DNA from: Chinchilla lanigera
Lineage: Eukaryota; Chordata; Mammalia; Rodentia; Chinchillidae
Length of the DNA stretch: 64,000 nt
Direction of reading: 5' to 3'
NCBI RefSeq assembly: GCF_000276665.1
Contig: NW_004955501.1
Location: 7,042,776-7,106,775 of the forward strand
Part shown: in pieces, positions 1 through 12,793 of the stretch
Layout of the letters: every line of letters starts with the position of its first letter
Position numbering within the stretch: the first letter of the stretch is position 1
Made by a program: the position numbers and the translations under genes
Notes under the pieces: model-generated
Database searches by the model: none
What the model was told of the DNA's origin: nothing
The model's input: only the letters and a program-made list of their open reading frames with translations

Positions 1-240
1 TAAAGACAGATAGACATGAGACTTTCGTAGGTAAATGGATGCAACTTGAGACCATAGTCATAAGTGAAATAAATCAGACCTACATTTGTAAACATCATAT
101 TGTCTCATCAGTGTGAGAAGCTGAATGAGTAAATAAAATCCAAAATGTATAATAGATATTGTGAATTCAGAAAAAGCTGTTCAAAAGAAAAGAGAAACTG
201 TGATGGGAGAATGGGGAAAGGAAGGAAGGGAAAGGAATAC
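1..240 (+). mobile_element. LINE-1 3' end fragment (truncated by window start)
   Basis: The opening bases match the end of a mammalian L1 in sense orientation: a stretch reading like the last ORF2 codons and 3' UTR (atggatgcaacttgag, then aagtgaaataaatcag), followed by an A-rich, GGGAAAGG-rich tail. No open frame survives. The right edge is approximate. Confidence 0.55.
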
Positions 241-867
241 ACACACACAAGATAGTTAAGATAGTTATACAGCTAGTTTCTCTTGGTTCATTGAAAAGAA
301 AGATTTGTGCTTATATCCTTTGATCAAATTTTCATGCCTATATCTTGTGATATGTACAACCACTTTGAAGATAATAATATGCAATGTATGAACCCAGTGC
401 TACTCTCTTACCGTCTTGTTTTAAAATTTTGTGTCATTGTTTTTATTGTTTTTTCTTTTTAAAAGAAAAGTCCATAATGCTTAAAAAATTGGAGAAATCT
501 CAAGAAGAGAATTCATCAAATTTTCAGATTCTTCAGGTTAATTTGCTAAGAAAATTTATTGAACTTGGTTTCCAAGCTTCAGGATAGGAGAGAAAATAAT
601 ATAGACTTTTCCAGGTTCAATTTTAGGCTTCTGTTATAATAGTTGACTGGCACTGTATAGCTAAAGATTTGAAAAGGAAATCTACGTGGTTATTTAATAC
701 TCCCATTGCACCTCTTAAATTATTAGAGCAAACCTAATGAAAGCAGCTTTTTCTAGGATCATAAATTATCTTGCAGATTGTTTATGACCACAAAAGATGA
801 GGCTGTCAACTTCAAAATAGGGAGACAAGGTATTGGGTATTGGGTGCCCTGTGGGTGAGGCTTTGAT

Positions 868-881
868 AATTATATATATAT

Positions 882-923
<42 letters not shown>
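868..923. repeat. (TA)n microsatellite
   Basis: An almost pure TA dinucleotide run of about 55 bases with one phase break, passing into ACACATACATA. It lies just left of an LTR. Confidence 0.95.
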
Positions 924-929
<6 letters not shown>

Positions 930-939
930 CATATCAGAC

Positions 940-1332
940 TGCCTTACTTTTTTCATTGCTGAAACAAAATACTTGATATCCAAAGTTAAAGGGGGAAAGA
1001 TTTATTTAGCTCACAGTTTGTAGAGGTTTCAGTCCGTAATCATCTGGCTCAAGGCAGGGTGGCTTGGCAGAGGGGGATCTCAGAGGAGAGCCAGTTCCTG
1101 GCCAACAGAGGACAACAAAAGCAAGCCAGTAAGGGAACCACCACAGCTCTTTCTATTCTGTATATTTTATCCAGGCGACTTAGGGTGGGTAGCACTCACA
1201 CCCTTAATCCTAGTGCCCTTGATCTTAGCATTGCATCACGAATCAATCACACATTCTAGATCCAGCCATCTCTGAAAAAGCCCATCTTTGACCACATGAG
1301 GCCTTGGAGGGACATCTAAACGCAAGCCATAA
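940..1332 (-). mobile_element. MaLR-like solo LTR, minus orientation
   Basis: This shares a recurring motif set with the copies at 3.36, 19.4 and 58.1 kb: TTACTTTT..CATTGCTGAAACAAAATAC at the left, then TTTATTTAGCTCACAGTTTGTAGAGG, then CCACATGAGGC..GGGACATCTA and CATAA at the right. Read on the minus strand it begins TTATGGCTTGCG and carries an AATAAA near its 3' end, as MaLR LTRs do. CAGAC flanks both sides (935-939 and 1333-1337), a 5-bp target duplication typical of ERVL/MaLR. Family assignment rests on resemblance only. Confidence 0.7.
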
Positions 1333-1337
1333 CAGAC

Positions 1338-2800
1338 AATTTTACAACCCTGTAGGTTCATTTGTAGAAAATTGGTAGCTATTAAGTGATACATACCACT
1401 TTACAAACGCAAATTTTGCTGAGTTTGGAGGCAGTTGATTCCTATTTGTAGGGAGTATAACCCTTAAATTTATAGTTTATTGTCTGCAGGACAGGAATGT
1501 ATTGAGCTGTGCCTGCTGCCATTGTTTTTAAGATAGGATGAAAGCTATCCTTTACACTGATTCAGCTGTCTGTGTTAAATATTTTCTTGTTTTATTTCTT
1601 CCAGAAGTGAACCCTAAACCAAGAGTTTAAGAACAAGTAGTTTACCTGAAAGGTAATCTGAGAAGACACCAGCAAAGGAGCAGGAAAATGACTCAGAGAA
1701 GGGAAAGAATGTAACAGAGGGTATATTCATTACTAAACTAGTTTCCGTTGTGATCTTCTGGTGCTCTGTCCTGTTGGGAGGCTTGGAGAGCAATGCAAGG
1801 CTGTGGGTGGAGTGTACCAACCCAGAGGTGAGGGTGTTGGCGGGTATTCAATCTACAATTACCCCATCTGCCATTGGATGTGTATTGTTTCTGGGGATAT
1901 TACTTCCTGAAACTTCTAGCTCACTCCACACACAGGCCACACTTAGCAAAAACCTTCAAGCAGAGAGAATCAGTGGAATTCACATTAAGCAATTGTCATG
2001 TTGACAAGGCACCTACAGCCTAAACTATATTAGGCTGAGAAGCTCCCAGCTAGGTAACTCAATGTTTCCTCCAGGTGAAGGGAAAAGACAAGCTGTACTC
2101 TCCCAGGGCCTCTCTAGATGTCTGAAGCTGTATTTTTTCCTTATCATATTCTAACACTAGAGTCCCATTATTGTCCTAGATGTAGCATTATGGTTTTGGA
2201 ATATATTAAAGGATTTTAGGAGTCTAGACTCATTAATGTTTGGCCATTCAGGACACTAGATGTTTGTGATTTTTTTTTTTTTTTACTGAGATTGTCTAAT
2301 GTCTTAATTACAAGCAGTGTGAGATTGGTTGGGACTCCTGCTAGCCTTAATGACAGTACTTCTCCATGCATTTAATGTGCTCCTTCTGGTCTCTGTTTAG
2401 CATGCAGCTTACTGTACTGGAAAGCAGAGGAAGCAGGGAAGGCCAAATGTACAAAATCTGAACCATTCTTGCTAAAAGATATTATACATGCAAATAAGGA
2501 AGGAGTGGGGAAAGGAGGCTCTCAAATGGAGACCAGAATGAAACCTAGCCTTTGGAACCCAGTGGATAATGAGACATTTCAACTGGTGGTGACAAAACTT
2601 AACCACTTACATGCTGCAATGCAGGGAGAGCAGGGCTGACCCCCAGTTCTGACTGGTTAGTTAGACTTGGAGAAATGCTCTAACCCTTGACCTGCTGGTA
2701 CATTACCATTTTCCATTGTCTCTCCTCCCTATTTCCAGCATGCCCCTTATCTCTCCAGGGTTCCAGTGCTCTTAGAGGCATGTTCAGATTTGCAGTTATA
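1338..2800. other. Gene-free stretch, nothing recognised
   Basis: No open frame here reads like a known protein and no clear repeat was recognised, apart from a T-run near 2,272-2,284. The frame at 1,750-2,004 has no family features. Confidence 0.5.
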
Positions 2801-2802
2801 CT

Positions 2803-2990
2803 CCAGAGCAACAGTTCTCCAACTTCATCCACAAGGGAATCACCTGGAAAGCTTGTTAAAAATACAAATTGCTGGGCTCCTCTCCAGAGTTTCTAATTCA
2901 AGTATCTGGGGTAGATTTACATCTCTATCATGTTGCTAGGTGATGTTGATACTCCTGATCCAAATATCAGACTTTGAGAACTACTATAGT
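2803..2990 (+). mobile_element. MER5A-like hAT-Charlie DNA transposon
   Basis: It matches the remembered MER5A pattern throughout: CAACAGTTCTCCAACTTC at the start, GGGAATCACCTGGAAAGCTTGTTAAAA, ATTGCTGGGCTCC..CCAGAGTTTCTAATTCA, GGTGATGTTGATACTCCTG and a terminal ACTTTGAGAACTACT that is the inverted partner of the start. It is a non-autonomous element with no coding capacity, old in eutherians. Confidence 0.85.
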
Positions 2991-3361
2991 AGAAAGAGGA
3001 GGCCAGCTACTAGAACTGGATCTCCAGAGGCCCCAGAAACATACTTGGGCTTTCCATAAATGGCAAAAATACAGACCATTCTCCAAGTGCCCGTGAACAT
3101 CTCCCTACATTTTGTTAGTTTGTTCAGTTGAAACTTGCAAAAAATTCCATTCCAGATTCTCTGAAGTTGAGACTGTGCATCAGAAAACCCAAAAAATCGT
3201 GTGACCCAAAGTTTTCCTCACACTTGTTTCTCCTCTGAGCTTATAGATTGTACCTTACACTTTAAATGCATTTTTTTCATTAAGTGTTTTATTCCTAAAA
3301 GCCCAAATAGCTATCTAGTGTTGATATGACTCCTGTACCTGTGGGGGGAAATAGCACACAT

Positions 3362-3773
3362 ACTAGTTACTTTTCTCATTACTGAGACAAAATAGCTAAC
3401 ACATGTTAAAGGAGGAAAAGTTTATTTCAGCCCATAGTTTGTAGAGGTTTCAATCCATAATTGGCTGGCTCCAAGGCAGAGTAGCATGGAAGAGGGGCAT
3501 TGCAGTGGAGAGACAATACATCTTGTGGCAGGGCAGGCAGACAGCAGCAAGTATCAAGCAGCAGTAGAAACAGCCTGCCTTCTTACTGTCCCTTTATATT
3601 CTTATGAGGCTACCTGCCTTTTGGATGGTGCCACCCACACCCAAGGTGGGCACCCTTAATCCCAGCATCACACATTTAATCCAAGTATTACACTCTAGAT
3701 GTAGCCAACTCTGAAAAACCCCACCTAGGACCACATGAGGCTTGGGAAGGAAAATCTACATACAATCCATAAC
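3362..3773 (-). mobile_element. MaLR-like solo LTR, minus orientation
   Basis: Same family as the element at 940: TTACTTTTCTCATTACTGAGACAAAATAG at the left, AAAAGTTTATTTCAGCCCATAGTTTGTAG, and CCACATGAGGCTTGGGAAGG..ATCCATAAC at the right. AGCACACAT occurs on both sides (3353-3361 and 3774-3782). That is longer than the expected 5-bp duplication, so the exact edges are uncertain. Confidence 0.7.
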
Positions 3774-4544
3774 AGCACACATCCCAGGAGCCAAGTCTAG
3801 GGATGATGATGCACATCAAGCCTATTTAAGTGGAGCTTAAGACCTGAGATCTTTTACCTCAGTGCTTAATAGATGTAATTCTCACTTGATTCTTTGGTCC
3901 TTTCAGTCAACACTGTGACTTCAAAGACAATTTTTGGAACCCAGTAACACCTATAAAAATTAGAGCCTTGCATCTCAATTCAATATCCACAGTGGGTGAT
4001 TTGGCCATTACAATTTAATTTTCTCATAGGATGGTTGAAAGGCTGAATGTTTTAAAAGTGGAGTCTTCTATTTTTTTTCAAAAATAGAACTCCTTTATAG
4101 GATCAAATTGTAGCACATGTATACCTTCCTAATGTGAGTGCTTAACAGAAAAACAACTGACCCTTTAAAAAAATCTACTTAATGTCCACAGCTTCGAACT
4201 ACTCAGGCTCAGTAGTTAAAAGCCCAATGGTCTTGGTCAATATATAGAGAAAAGTAATTAAAAATGATTAAGCCAAGATAGGTGAAACGCAAGATAGGCA
4301 GGTAGGGCAAGAAGAAGGAGTTCCCAGAAGCTGAAATAAACTCAAAAGTCAAGAGGAATAGAGCACAAGAAAGATATGTTGAAACTGAAGGAAAGTGTGG
4401 CCTCCCTTCTCCAGAGAAGTAGCAAATCTCTGTGTCTGCAGCTACAGGACACAGTCCTCCAGCATCCAGTCCTCAAAGCAGCAACACCAACACCAACACT
4501 GATGATGTGGGCCTGGGAAATAGGACTAGGAAGCAGCATAGCAG

Positions 4545-4640
4545 TTAGTATTTAGTTAGTCTAAATCCTGAAGCCATACTGTCTGGGTTCAAATTCTGCC
4601 TCTGCCACTTGCTAGTTGTGTGACATTGATCAGGACTGCT
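4545..4640 (+). mobile_element. MIR SINE fragment
   Basis: The core reads CTGGGTTCAAATTCTGCCTCTGCCACTTGCTAGTTGTGTGACATTG, a good match to the MIR tRNA-related core. The 3' half is missing. Confidence 0.8.
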
Positions 4641-7066
4641 GTGTCAGCTCATGACAGTTGATAGAGCACATCTTTTCCCAATTCTCTGTTCAACGCTGTT
4701 CTTTTGGTGACTTGGAATTAGCCATGGTGGGACTATTCATACCATGGAAACCAGCTCCAAATCTGGGCTCCTCCTACCTTACCTCCATCTTGTAGAGCTG
4801 TTGTTAAATACCTGCCTGTGTACCACTGGTCACCATGAACATGTATGGGCTCAAAATAATATAAATGTGTGAGGAGATCTCTGCTACTTAACTTACAAAA
4901 ATTGACTAGTCTATTTATAATTATAAACTTCTAAAATTATGAGTTATTTTAATTTGGTCAAAAATATATTTGAGTGCACTGTGATTTTGTAAGCAGATTG
5001 TCTGTATATCTGTTCATTTGTCTATTTGTCCAATCTCTAAACAACTGTTTTATTTGAGCTCAACAAAATTTTTCTTCTTTTTGCACTTTTGTATTCTACA
5101 TATAGATAAATGTCATCAAAATTAAAGATGTCCTTCCACCTGGGCTGCCAGCTTGTCAAAACAGTGTTAAATTGGTTGTATAAATGTTATGCATATTATT
5201 GATCATGTATTATGATTTGAGCATCTCTTATTGGTCAAAAATAATGAGTTGTGTTCAGGTTCTCATAAATGATCAAAAAATTTGTTAAGATTATAGAACA
5301 AAAATCCCTTAGGGTGGGGAAAAACTATTGGATAAGACTCTGGTTGATGAATAAGGAAGCAGCTGCCTGGAAACAATTATCCAGTCCTTGTTCATTAATG
5401 GAAGTCTCCAATGATCACCATAGCCTTATGGGAGACACCCCAAAAATGTTGCTCAAAATATTGTGATATGTTTACATGGTCATTGTGAAAAGGTTTTCTA
5501 GAAATAAGACAATAAAGTATTTTTACTTAAAGATGTTCTGGTACAAAACTAAAGAAGCAAAAGTTTTCATATGACTATGACAATTGATTGTTATTAATCT
5601 CATCATATATTACATAATTCATTCCTTCTGGATATATAGGTCTTCCAAAACACAAAACTGGGATTGTTTATAGTGATGGACTTTTCTTTCAGATTCAGCC
5701 ATCTGTCTTTCTCTTGTACTCCAGCTATTTGTAATAGAAGGTTCATGCCAAGTCATGCCACTAAGATCACCAGTCAATAATAATACCAAGAACCTGTGAT
5801 ATATGTGCTATATATGCGCCACTACATTTAGAGATATTTAGACATTAAGCAGTCCAGATGATGTCACACACTTCAATGACATCCCATTAAAGGACAACAA
5901 ATTAAGTCAGAGCTTATTATGTCCTAGACAGACATGGTTGTCTAAAAAGGCTATTCTATGTCAAAATGGAAATTTAGGTGTGTTATAAAAATGTCATCAT
6001 GATTGTCATGCTAAAATGTTATGTACAGTATGGCTTTTGATCTCAATTTTTCTGTATAAAACTGTATAACTGTTTTCTATTAACATTCTACAAGGATTCA
6101 ACTACTAGAACATCTATGGTTGGTTGGAAATAGCAGTTCTGCTTTGTAATTCAAGGTGTTTGATATTTAGATAAAATTATAATATTAAGCTCACTGCTCC
6201 CATTACAATATTGTGTCATTAACCTTCTTTTCTGGATGTTCAACAGCTGAGGTTTGGAAACCAAAAAATAGAAACAAAGATGGGTTAGGAGGATAGCCAA
6301 TATTTTGGCCTTGGCCCTCCAAGGTCAATAAAAGACATAAGAGAACCTCTGTTGTGACATCCTATAACTTGGTGAGTCCCCAACCTTCTGACCAAGGAAA
6401 TTATTGGATCAGGGAGGAAGGAGATCAATGGTGTATAGTGTGCCTAAGAAGAGTCACTAGGTGAGAAAAGTATCACAAGTTTTACAGAAAGCAATTTGGT
6501 CAAGCAATGGCCATGATTTATCCAGACAGCTGAGACTGACAGGAGAACTGAAAGGTTCTATACATGGTTCCAAGGTAAATCTTGAGAAGACTTAACTAAC
6601 CTTGATAGATAGCAAGAAATTAATTTTAATTAATACAGGTCTCACTTTAACTTGGTCTTGAACATCCAGCAGAAAAGTATAACTACAAGATGTATAAAAC
6701 AATGCCATAGTAATATGCTGGCTATAAAAGAGGCTCAAATCACTGACACATTCTAACAATTTCCAGCTATACTGGTAACCAACTACTGTTATGGGTTTAT
6801 GGGATGCATAGGGTTAAATTGCTGAATGCAGGGACCTGAAACCCTTGAACTAGATATCTTTAGACTAAATGAGTAAGTTCACTCAGAATGGAAAGTGCTT
6901 GATAAAGAGAAGGACTTCATAGGAAACTCTTGGCCAAGGATGCCTGGGGAAGAGTGGAGAGGAAAAGCTTTCCACAAAAAACTCTTCAGCAGAGTCCTCC
7001 AAACACAGCTCCTCCAACTCCAACTGACCACCCATTGCCTGAAAGTACAAAACAGAAAAAGTGTGA
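4641..7066. other. AT-rich gene-free stretch, nothing recognised
   Basis: Two and a half kilobases of AT-rich sequence with no convincing coding frame. I found no known repeat here, though decayed retroviral interior sequence cannot be excluded around 5.2-6.8 kb. Confidence 0.45.
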
Positions 7067-7370
7067 TGTGGAGAGCAGCTGAGCTGGAGCTCAATCACAC
7101 ATGTGGGGCTAGAGCAAGTCCAGCCCAGTACAGGGAGTGCCAGAAGTGAGCCAGACAAACAAGTTGTCAGGCAGGTCCTTTCTCCCATTAGCAGAGGAGT
7201 TTCACTGTTATCAACCACTTGCTGATTGTATAAATAAATGCACTGCAGTCATTGGGCAGTTCCTTTTCTGCATCAGGAGAGAGGGCTCCACCTGACCTCA
7301 GTTTTCTGCATTCTCACTCTTGTCCTCATTTCTTCATTCTTCACCAACCTCTCCCTGGGAATTTCAAGAA
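7067..7370 (+). mobile_element. Diverged ERV2-like LTR fragment
   Basis: The left end (TGTGGAGAGCAGCTGAGCTGGAG, then GGGGCTAGAGCAAGTCCAGCCC and ACAAACAAGTTGTC) matches the start of the complete LTR at 63,172 and the LTR at 29,577. A TATAAATAAAT promoter/poly(A) box follows near 7,230. The right edge is poorly defined and the copy is more diverged than the other two. Frames at 6,883-7,218 on the minus strand are chance reads over this element. Confidence 0.6.
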
Positions 7371-7994
7371 CTGTGCTGGATGTGGCATAAATATAGACTC
7401 ATAGAAAATATATTCAAATATTTATAAGCTATAAATCATATTAATATATTGTCATATAGAGTTGTTCTATCTTCTTGCTTGGAAAATATACATTCATTAT
7501 GACCTGGATGCCACATTCAAACTTAGAATGTTAGCACTTTTCAGAGTTTTGTATTAGTTGGTAGTGAAGAAGGAGCCAGCTCTCCTCTGCCTTCACTTTT
7601 CACTTTGATCTGACTCCATTCCATGCCATCTGAGGATTCCCTGGCCTACTCTGTCAAACTACCCCCCAACCTCAAAACTACCCAAAGCTCCTCCCTTGCC
7701 ACTCCTTGGCCTAAGGATACATATGTGTCAGAAGAAGATCACCTATCCTCAAGTAAGCTTGGAGAAAATGCCTGTACAGGACCTAAAAATATTCTTGAGG
7801 ATATAGGGGCAGGAAATTCTGGGGTCCTGAGTATCTGGCTGTCTTCTAGGAGACAGACTCCAGAAGGACAAAGCCTCCACTTAGGCATGGGGTTTTACCC
7901 ATATTCTCTCATCCTGCATGGAATGATAGGGCAAGAGGAGGACAGAGCAAGATTCTTAAAAGGCCAAGACCCAGAGTGCCTCTTGCCTAAATCT
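7371..7994. other. Gene-free stretch with an unconvincing frame
   Basis: An open frame starting at 7,623 runs to 8,093 but its last third is read from a MIR element and the rest has no recognisable domain. I see no splice or promoter context that would support a gene. Confidence 0.45.
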
Positions 7995-8100
7995 AAAGGA
8001 GGTAATGACCTTGGGCCAGTTTCTTACTATCTCTGTATTTTCATTTTCTCTTTTCACTATAAAATGAGAACAAAAATTTCATCTACTTCCTAGTACTATA
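7995..8100 (+). mobile_element. MIR SINE, 3' half
   Basis: GACCTTGGGCCAGTTTCTTACTATCTCTGTATTTTCATTTTCTC..CTATAAAATGAGAAC reproduces the MIR core order (TGACCTTGGGCAAGTTACTTAACCT..CTCAGTTTCCTCATCTGTAAAATGG). Confidence 0.7.
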
Positions 8101-9399
8101 AAATCCCCAAGTTCTTTATTAACGGTTGATATATAAATCAAACAAGCATTGCTCCACTGAGAGTGTTCTGGACTGTGGATTGAATGTCCTAGACTCTAAC
8201 TCTTGCTCTGCCATTAACTCAGGGACAGTCCTGCTTCTCTTAGACACAGTTCCAAGTCAGTACACATGTGGGTTGGGCCAAGTAATCTTTAAGATTCCTT
8301 ATTTTACCTTGGCTACTTTTTCTAACTAGTGGAAATTTCAAAAGAGATTTTTGTAGCCATAATGGAGGAAAAGATGAGATGATTTCCACAGGGCAGGGGA
8401 TTTATCTCTAGACCTAACACTTCTTACTGAATTAGAATTTTAACCACATGTAATTAGATGTCTTTGAAATCTCTCACTTCCAAGGATATGTAGTTAGCAG
8501 AGCTTCTTTGTACTAGTTATGGCGGTTTAGTATTTTGATAATATTTACATTTGAAGAATCCCAAAAGAATTTACTGTTTGAGACTAGCATCAATATCTTC
8601 CAAAGGCAATGTCCCCGTTGAGTTAATTACTATACTTCCTATTAGGTCCCACTTCTTAAAGTTCCCATACCTCTCACATCCCCACACTGAGGACCAACTT
8701 TAAACTCATGAATCTCTGGGAAAGAAACCAGATCCACAGCAGCATGGTTGATCTACATGTAAAGGGAGAGAAATTAGATTCTACCTCTTAAAGGAAGGTG
8801 TGGCAAAGAATTTACAGATATGCTTTAAAGCTGATACAGATTTTTCTCCTCTCTCAGGATTGGGTGATGCTAGAATCTGGGGAAATAAATGGGGCTATCC
8901 CTTCCAAGGGTGCTCATGGGCCTTGGGGAAGAAACAGGCCAAACTTATGTATCTGAGGACAATTTGAACACCTCACCCCTCTCAGAAGGTTGGGAGAGTC
9001 TTGCTCAGAGTGAGACATTGTTGGCCTATCTCTCCAAGTTCCTGCAGGCCAGTTTTCAATAATGAGTTTCTGCAAGGAGCACCAGTGGGACCTGCTTCTT
9101 CCAACTCTACACTGTGGATTCTGCTTCTGCTTCACAAAAACAATGATAGGCTCTGTCCAGTTCCATGATCCTGAGGAAGATATCTGAAGCAAAGCAGCCC
9201 TTTTGAACTCCAAATCTACCATCTTTTCCCTACAAGTGGATAAGAGGTGGGCCAGCAGGACAGTATATCTACTTAATACCCATGTATCAGGACAGGAAGA
9301 ACACATTACTAGAACCCTCAGGGAGAAGGTAGAACATAGTTGAAATAAATATCTTGATGTTTCTTTGATGTTTCTTGAGGGCATGCTTGAGAAGTGCTT

Positions 9400-9670
9400 T
9401 AATTGTCCATTGCCATATGACAAACCACCAAAAACCCAGTGGTTCAAAACATTGATATAATCTACTACTTCTCGCTACTAACTGGATATTCCTTGGCTGG
9501 TCTTATCAGGGCCCACCACTGCAGCTATATCAGCTGGAGGTTCCACTGGGCTTTCAGGTTCAAGAGGTTCCCCACATACTGGAACACCTCACTTCTCCTC
9601 TATATGGTCACCCATGGTCTTGGGGGCTGGACTGGCTTCCTTACATTGTAAGAACTATAGGGTCTCTTAG
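9400..9670 (-). mobile_element. MLT1/MST-like MaLR LTR fragment
   Basis: The sequence CCATTGCCATATGACAAACCACCAAAAACCCAGTGGTTCAAAACA, followed by a TACTTCTC..CTGG stretch and ATATCAGCTGGAGGTTCCACTGGGC, matches the reverse complement of old MaLR LTRs. The remainder is too diverged to bound exactly. Confidence 0.6.
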
Positions 9671-9949
9671 AGAGTAGCCTCAAAAAAGACACTTCTGCCA
9701 CCGTATGTTGGTCAAGGGATGTCGAATAGGGATGCCACCTGTTGGTGGAAGGAGTGGAAAAGGGAAGTGTACATTGGGATCAGAGGAATTTGGGACCATT
9801 GCTTCACTCTACCTCAAGAAACAATGGATTGCTTCTGAGGAAAGTCCTCTTGGAAACTCAGGACTTAGGGACCAGAGCTGAACTCAGTATTCCCCTTCTC
9901 TGATCTTGCCCCTGTACCCATCCCTCGGCTGAATAAATTTGTTAAGTTT

Positions 9950-10227
9950 ATTGATTTGAAAAGGGCTACCCCAAAGGGCAGGTAGCCTGGATAAGATATA
10001 AGGGACAGGAAGAGGGATCACTGTTTATTGCTTGTTGCTTGTAGCTTGACCTCTTGCTGTTTTCTGCCTTCTGCCTGCCCTGAACTGTTCCTCCTCTGCT
10101 ATGTCATGCTACCTTGAAGCCATCCAACTATGATCTGAAACCTCTACAAACTATGGGCTGCAATAAACCTTTCCTCCTCTATCTTTAGGTGTTTGGAATT
10201 TTGCCTCAGCAACAAGAAAAGTAAGAC
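9950..10227 (+). mobile_element. MaLR-like LTR, plus orientation, 5'-truncated
   Basis: This is the plus-strand version of the family at 20,457 and 35,701: CTGAAACCTCTACAAACTATGGGCTGCAATAAACCTTTCCTCC, then TGCCTCAGCAACAAGAAAAGTAAGACA at the end. AATAAA near 10,162 is the presumed LTR poly(A) signal. The first 100-150 bases of the family pattern are missing. Confidence 0.7.
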
Positions 10228-11399
10228 AATAACCAAGCAGTCAACAGAAGCCTCTATCAGCCTGCGAGACGGAATATACAATCAGTGGCCACATGTCATA
10301 AACATTGGAACACACTGGTGCACAGCCCCTGTAACAACCATCCCAGGAAGCTAAATATTAACCTCTACAGCAATTGGACCAAAATTGTTACAACCTGGTC
10401 AGTGACTGCCAGTCTTCCCATGTTGCAGCTACTTCCAATTCAGAACAAACCAGAGAAAGCCTCGCATGGTTCCCAAACCAATCTGTGTGAAATGCTTTGC
10501 TTCTAGTTCACCACCTCATGCTCCTCCAGGCCAATAGTTTCCAATCAAGAGCAAATGAAGCCTTTCCCACTCCCCTGTCCGCCTCCCCCCTCCCCACCTG
10601 TGAAGCAAACTATTGAATAAAGAGATTCTCTGTGCTTTCATTAGAATGATTTTCATTTATTTCCATAAACTTATGGGTTTTCCTCTAAACAGGACTATGG
10701 AAGTAAGTCTTGTTGAGAGAGGGTGATGGTTTAAGCAAATGTGGTAGCAACAGAGCAGCTAAAAAGTTGTAATTTCTGAAATTATTTGGAAAGGAAGCTG
10801 TGGAGCTGCTGTGGCTCAAATGTGAAATGAGAGACAAGGCAGTTTAAGCAGAACACCAATTTTGGGGGCCCTGAAAAGCTTGATAGATGATGATACAATT
10901 TTCTGGGGTAGTGAAGATTGGATCCAGAGTTTAGTTGAGGTACTTTGAGATTAGAGTTGAAGATATAAATTTGGGGGCCATTGACTGACAGACAGGGCTT
11001 AAAGTCACGAAATCAGAAGGAACACATGGGAGAAATGCCAGTTCTTTCATTTATTAAATGTATATTAAGTAGCTACTATATGCTAAGCATTATGTTAAGT
11101 TTTGTAGATTGTAATGGGACAAAACACAGACACTGGCTCACCATTCAGCAGTGCACAGTCTGAGTTCACAATATTCTATAATACATTTAAAAGTCTGTTG
11201 ATAGGGTAAATTTTATGTTAATGTGTTTTACTACAATAAAATAATTTTTTAAAAATAGAAGTATGTGTTTTGTTGTGAGATTCAGCTATTAATTCTTCAT
11301 GCAAGGAAATAGGGGACAAGTGCAATGAGAAGTAATAAGGGCTCTAATCTAGTAGGGGATCCCTGAGCTGAGACCTCAGTGCTGATATGTTGTTAGCTG
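10228..11399. other. Gene-free stretch, nothing recognised
   Basis: Short frames only (10,285-10,506 and 10,981-11,163), none with recognisable features. A pyrimidine-rich patch sits at 10,568-10,600 and an AATAAA at 10,616. Confidence 0.45.
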
Positions 11400-11680
11400 G
11401 GTGAAATAGGATGAAAAAAGTCATTCCAGGTAGGAGAAGAGAACATGCAAAAGTCCTGTGGGAGAGGGAGCCTGCAATGAGGGAGAGGATAAGAGATCAG
11501 ATTGGTTATATCCCGCAAAGTGAAGATAAGCAGTCAAGGAGGTGCCTCATGGGAGAGAAGCAGTTGAGGAGCAGACTAGGCAAGGCCTTGTAAACCAAGG
11601 AAATGAAGTTTGTTTTGTCCTTCAAAATGGGAAATCATCAGAGAGTTTTCAGAGCAGAGGGTACATATAGGATCAACTGG
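11400..11680 (-). mobile_element. L2 LINE fragment, antisense
   Basis: AGGCAAGGCCTTGTAAACCAAGGAAATGAAG..GGGAAATCATCAGAGAGTTTTCAGAGCAGAGGG is the reverse complement of a well-known part of the L2 coding region (CTCAAAACCCTCCAATGGCTTCCCAT..ACAAGGCCCTACA). Limits are approximate. Confidence 0.6.
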
Positions 11681-12793
11681 TTTAAAATACAGCTACCCAG
11701 AATTTACTCTAGAGATTGTGATTTAGGAGGTTTGGTGGAGACTAGATTATAGGCATTTCCAGCACATACCCCAGGGCCTGCTGTTACATGCAGGAAGTCC
11801 TTGAACCCTGTGACAACCATCAGAAGCAAAATGGAATCATGTTTGTCAACCCTAACTTATAAACAAATAGGCAAAGGCAGGTTCATGAAGAGAGGCTCTC
11901 ACATGCCTACACCTAATAACAAAAACTGTTACAGGACTGCCAGATCCACCTTGCACTAAAGCCAGGCCAACTTCACCCAGAAAATACTTCCAAGAGGATG
12001 TCTGTCCAGCTCCTCTCTGTCCAATCTTGGACCGATCTTTTCAGCCAAGAATCTTGACTCTATACAACTTACATCCCCCCCCATTTTTGCCTTTAAAAAT
12101 TTTCCTTTGCTTCAATTTCTTTGAATGTGCTTGTAATTTACTATGTGTGTGGACACCCACTGCCATACTCTGCGATTCTCCAACACACTTTTTAATTTTT
12201 GGAGAATTTAGCTTGACAGTTTCCACTTGGAGAAGTACTAGGATGCTTCTATTTTGCAAAGGATTTCTAAGCATCTAGAGTTATTAAACAAGATTTGGGC
12301 ATTGCCTCAGAAAGGGACACCTGTGGGGTTTTATCAAGGCCAGATGGCACCTGATTAAAGTAGGGAAAAAATGCATGCAGAGGAATGTGCTACCTTGCAG
12401 GGACAGAAGGCAAGGGACTCTCAGCCTGCTACCAATGTGTGCTCCCTAGACAGCTGGTTCTGCACAGTTCTTTCCTGTTCATGGTGATTAAACTCAGAAT
12501 TAATTTTCCAGAAGCTGGATTTCAAAATTGCAAGTTCATGGTTTCCTGTTCAGCCTGGTTGCCTGACAGAAAGACTTTGAGATTATCAGCTCTAAGGGTG
12601 CAGGGATCCCTGCCCCAGGTTCTCTCAACTCTGTTGGTGCTGATACAATCTCTTCTCTACCTGCAAATCCAGTGCCCACCATATTTGCATCCACTTGACT
12701 GTTTGTCCCACCTTCAGACCACGATGTGTCTGTGTGTCCCTTGAATCTCTGTGGACCAGGTTTGGGGGGTTAGAATCTCCTTCTGGAAGTGGT

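Noticed and set aside
7623..8093. 156-codon plus-strand frame
   Set aside because: Its last third is read from a MIR element and the rest resembles no protein family. Treated as chance.
8914..9447. 177-codon minus-strand frame
   Set aside because: The longest single frame away from NUDT16, but no domain or family pattern. Its start overlaps an old MaLR LTR, and no exon or promoter context is seen.
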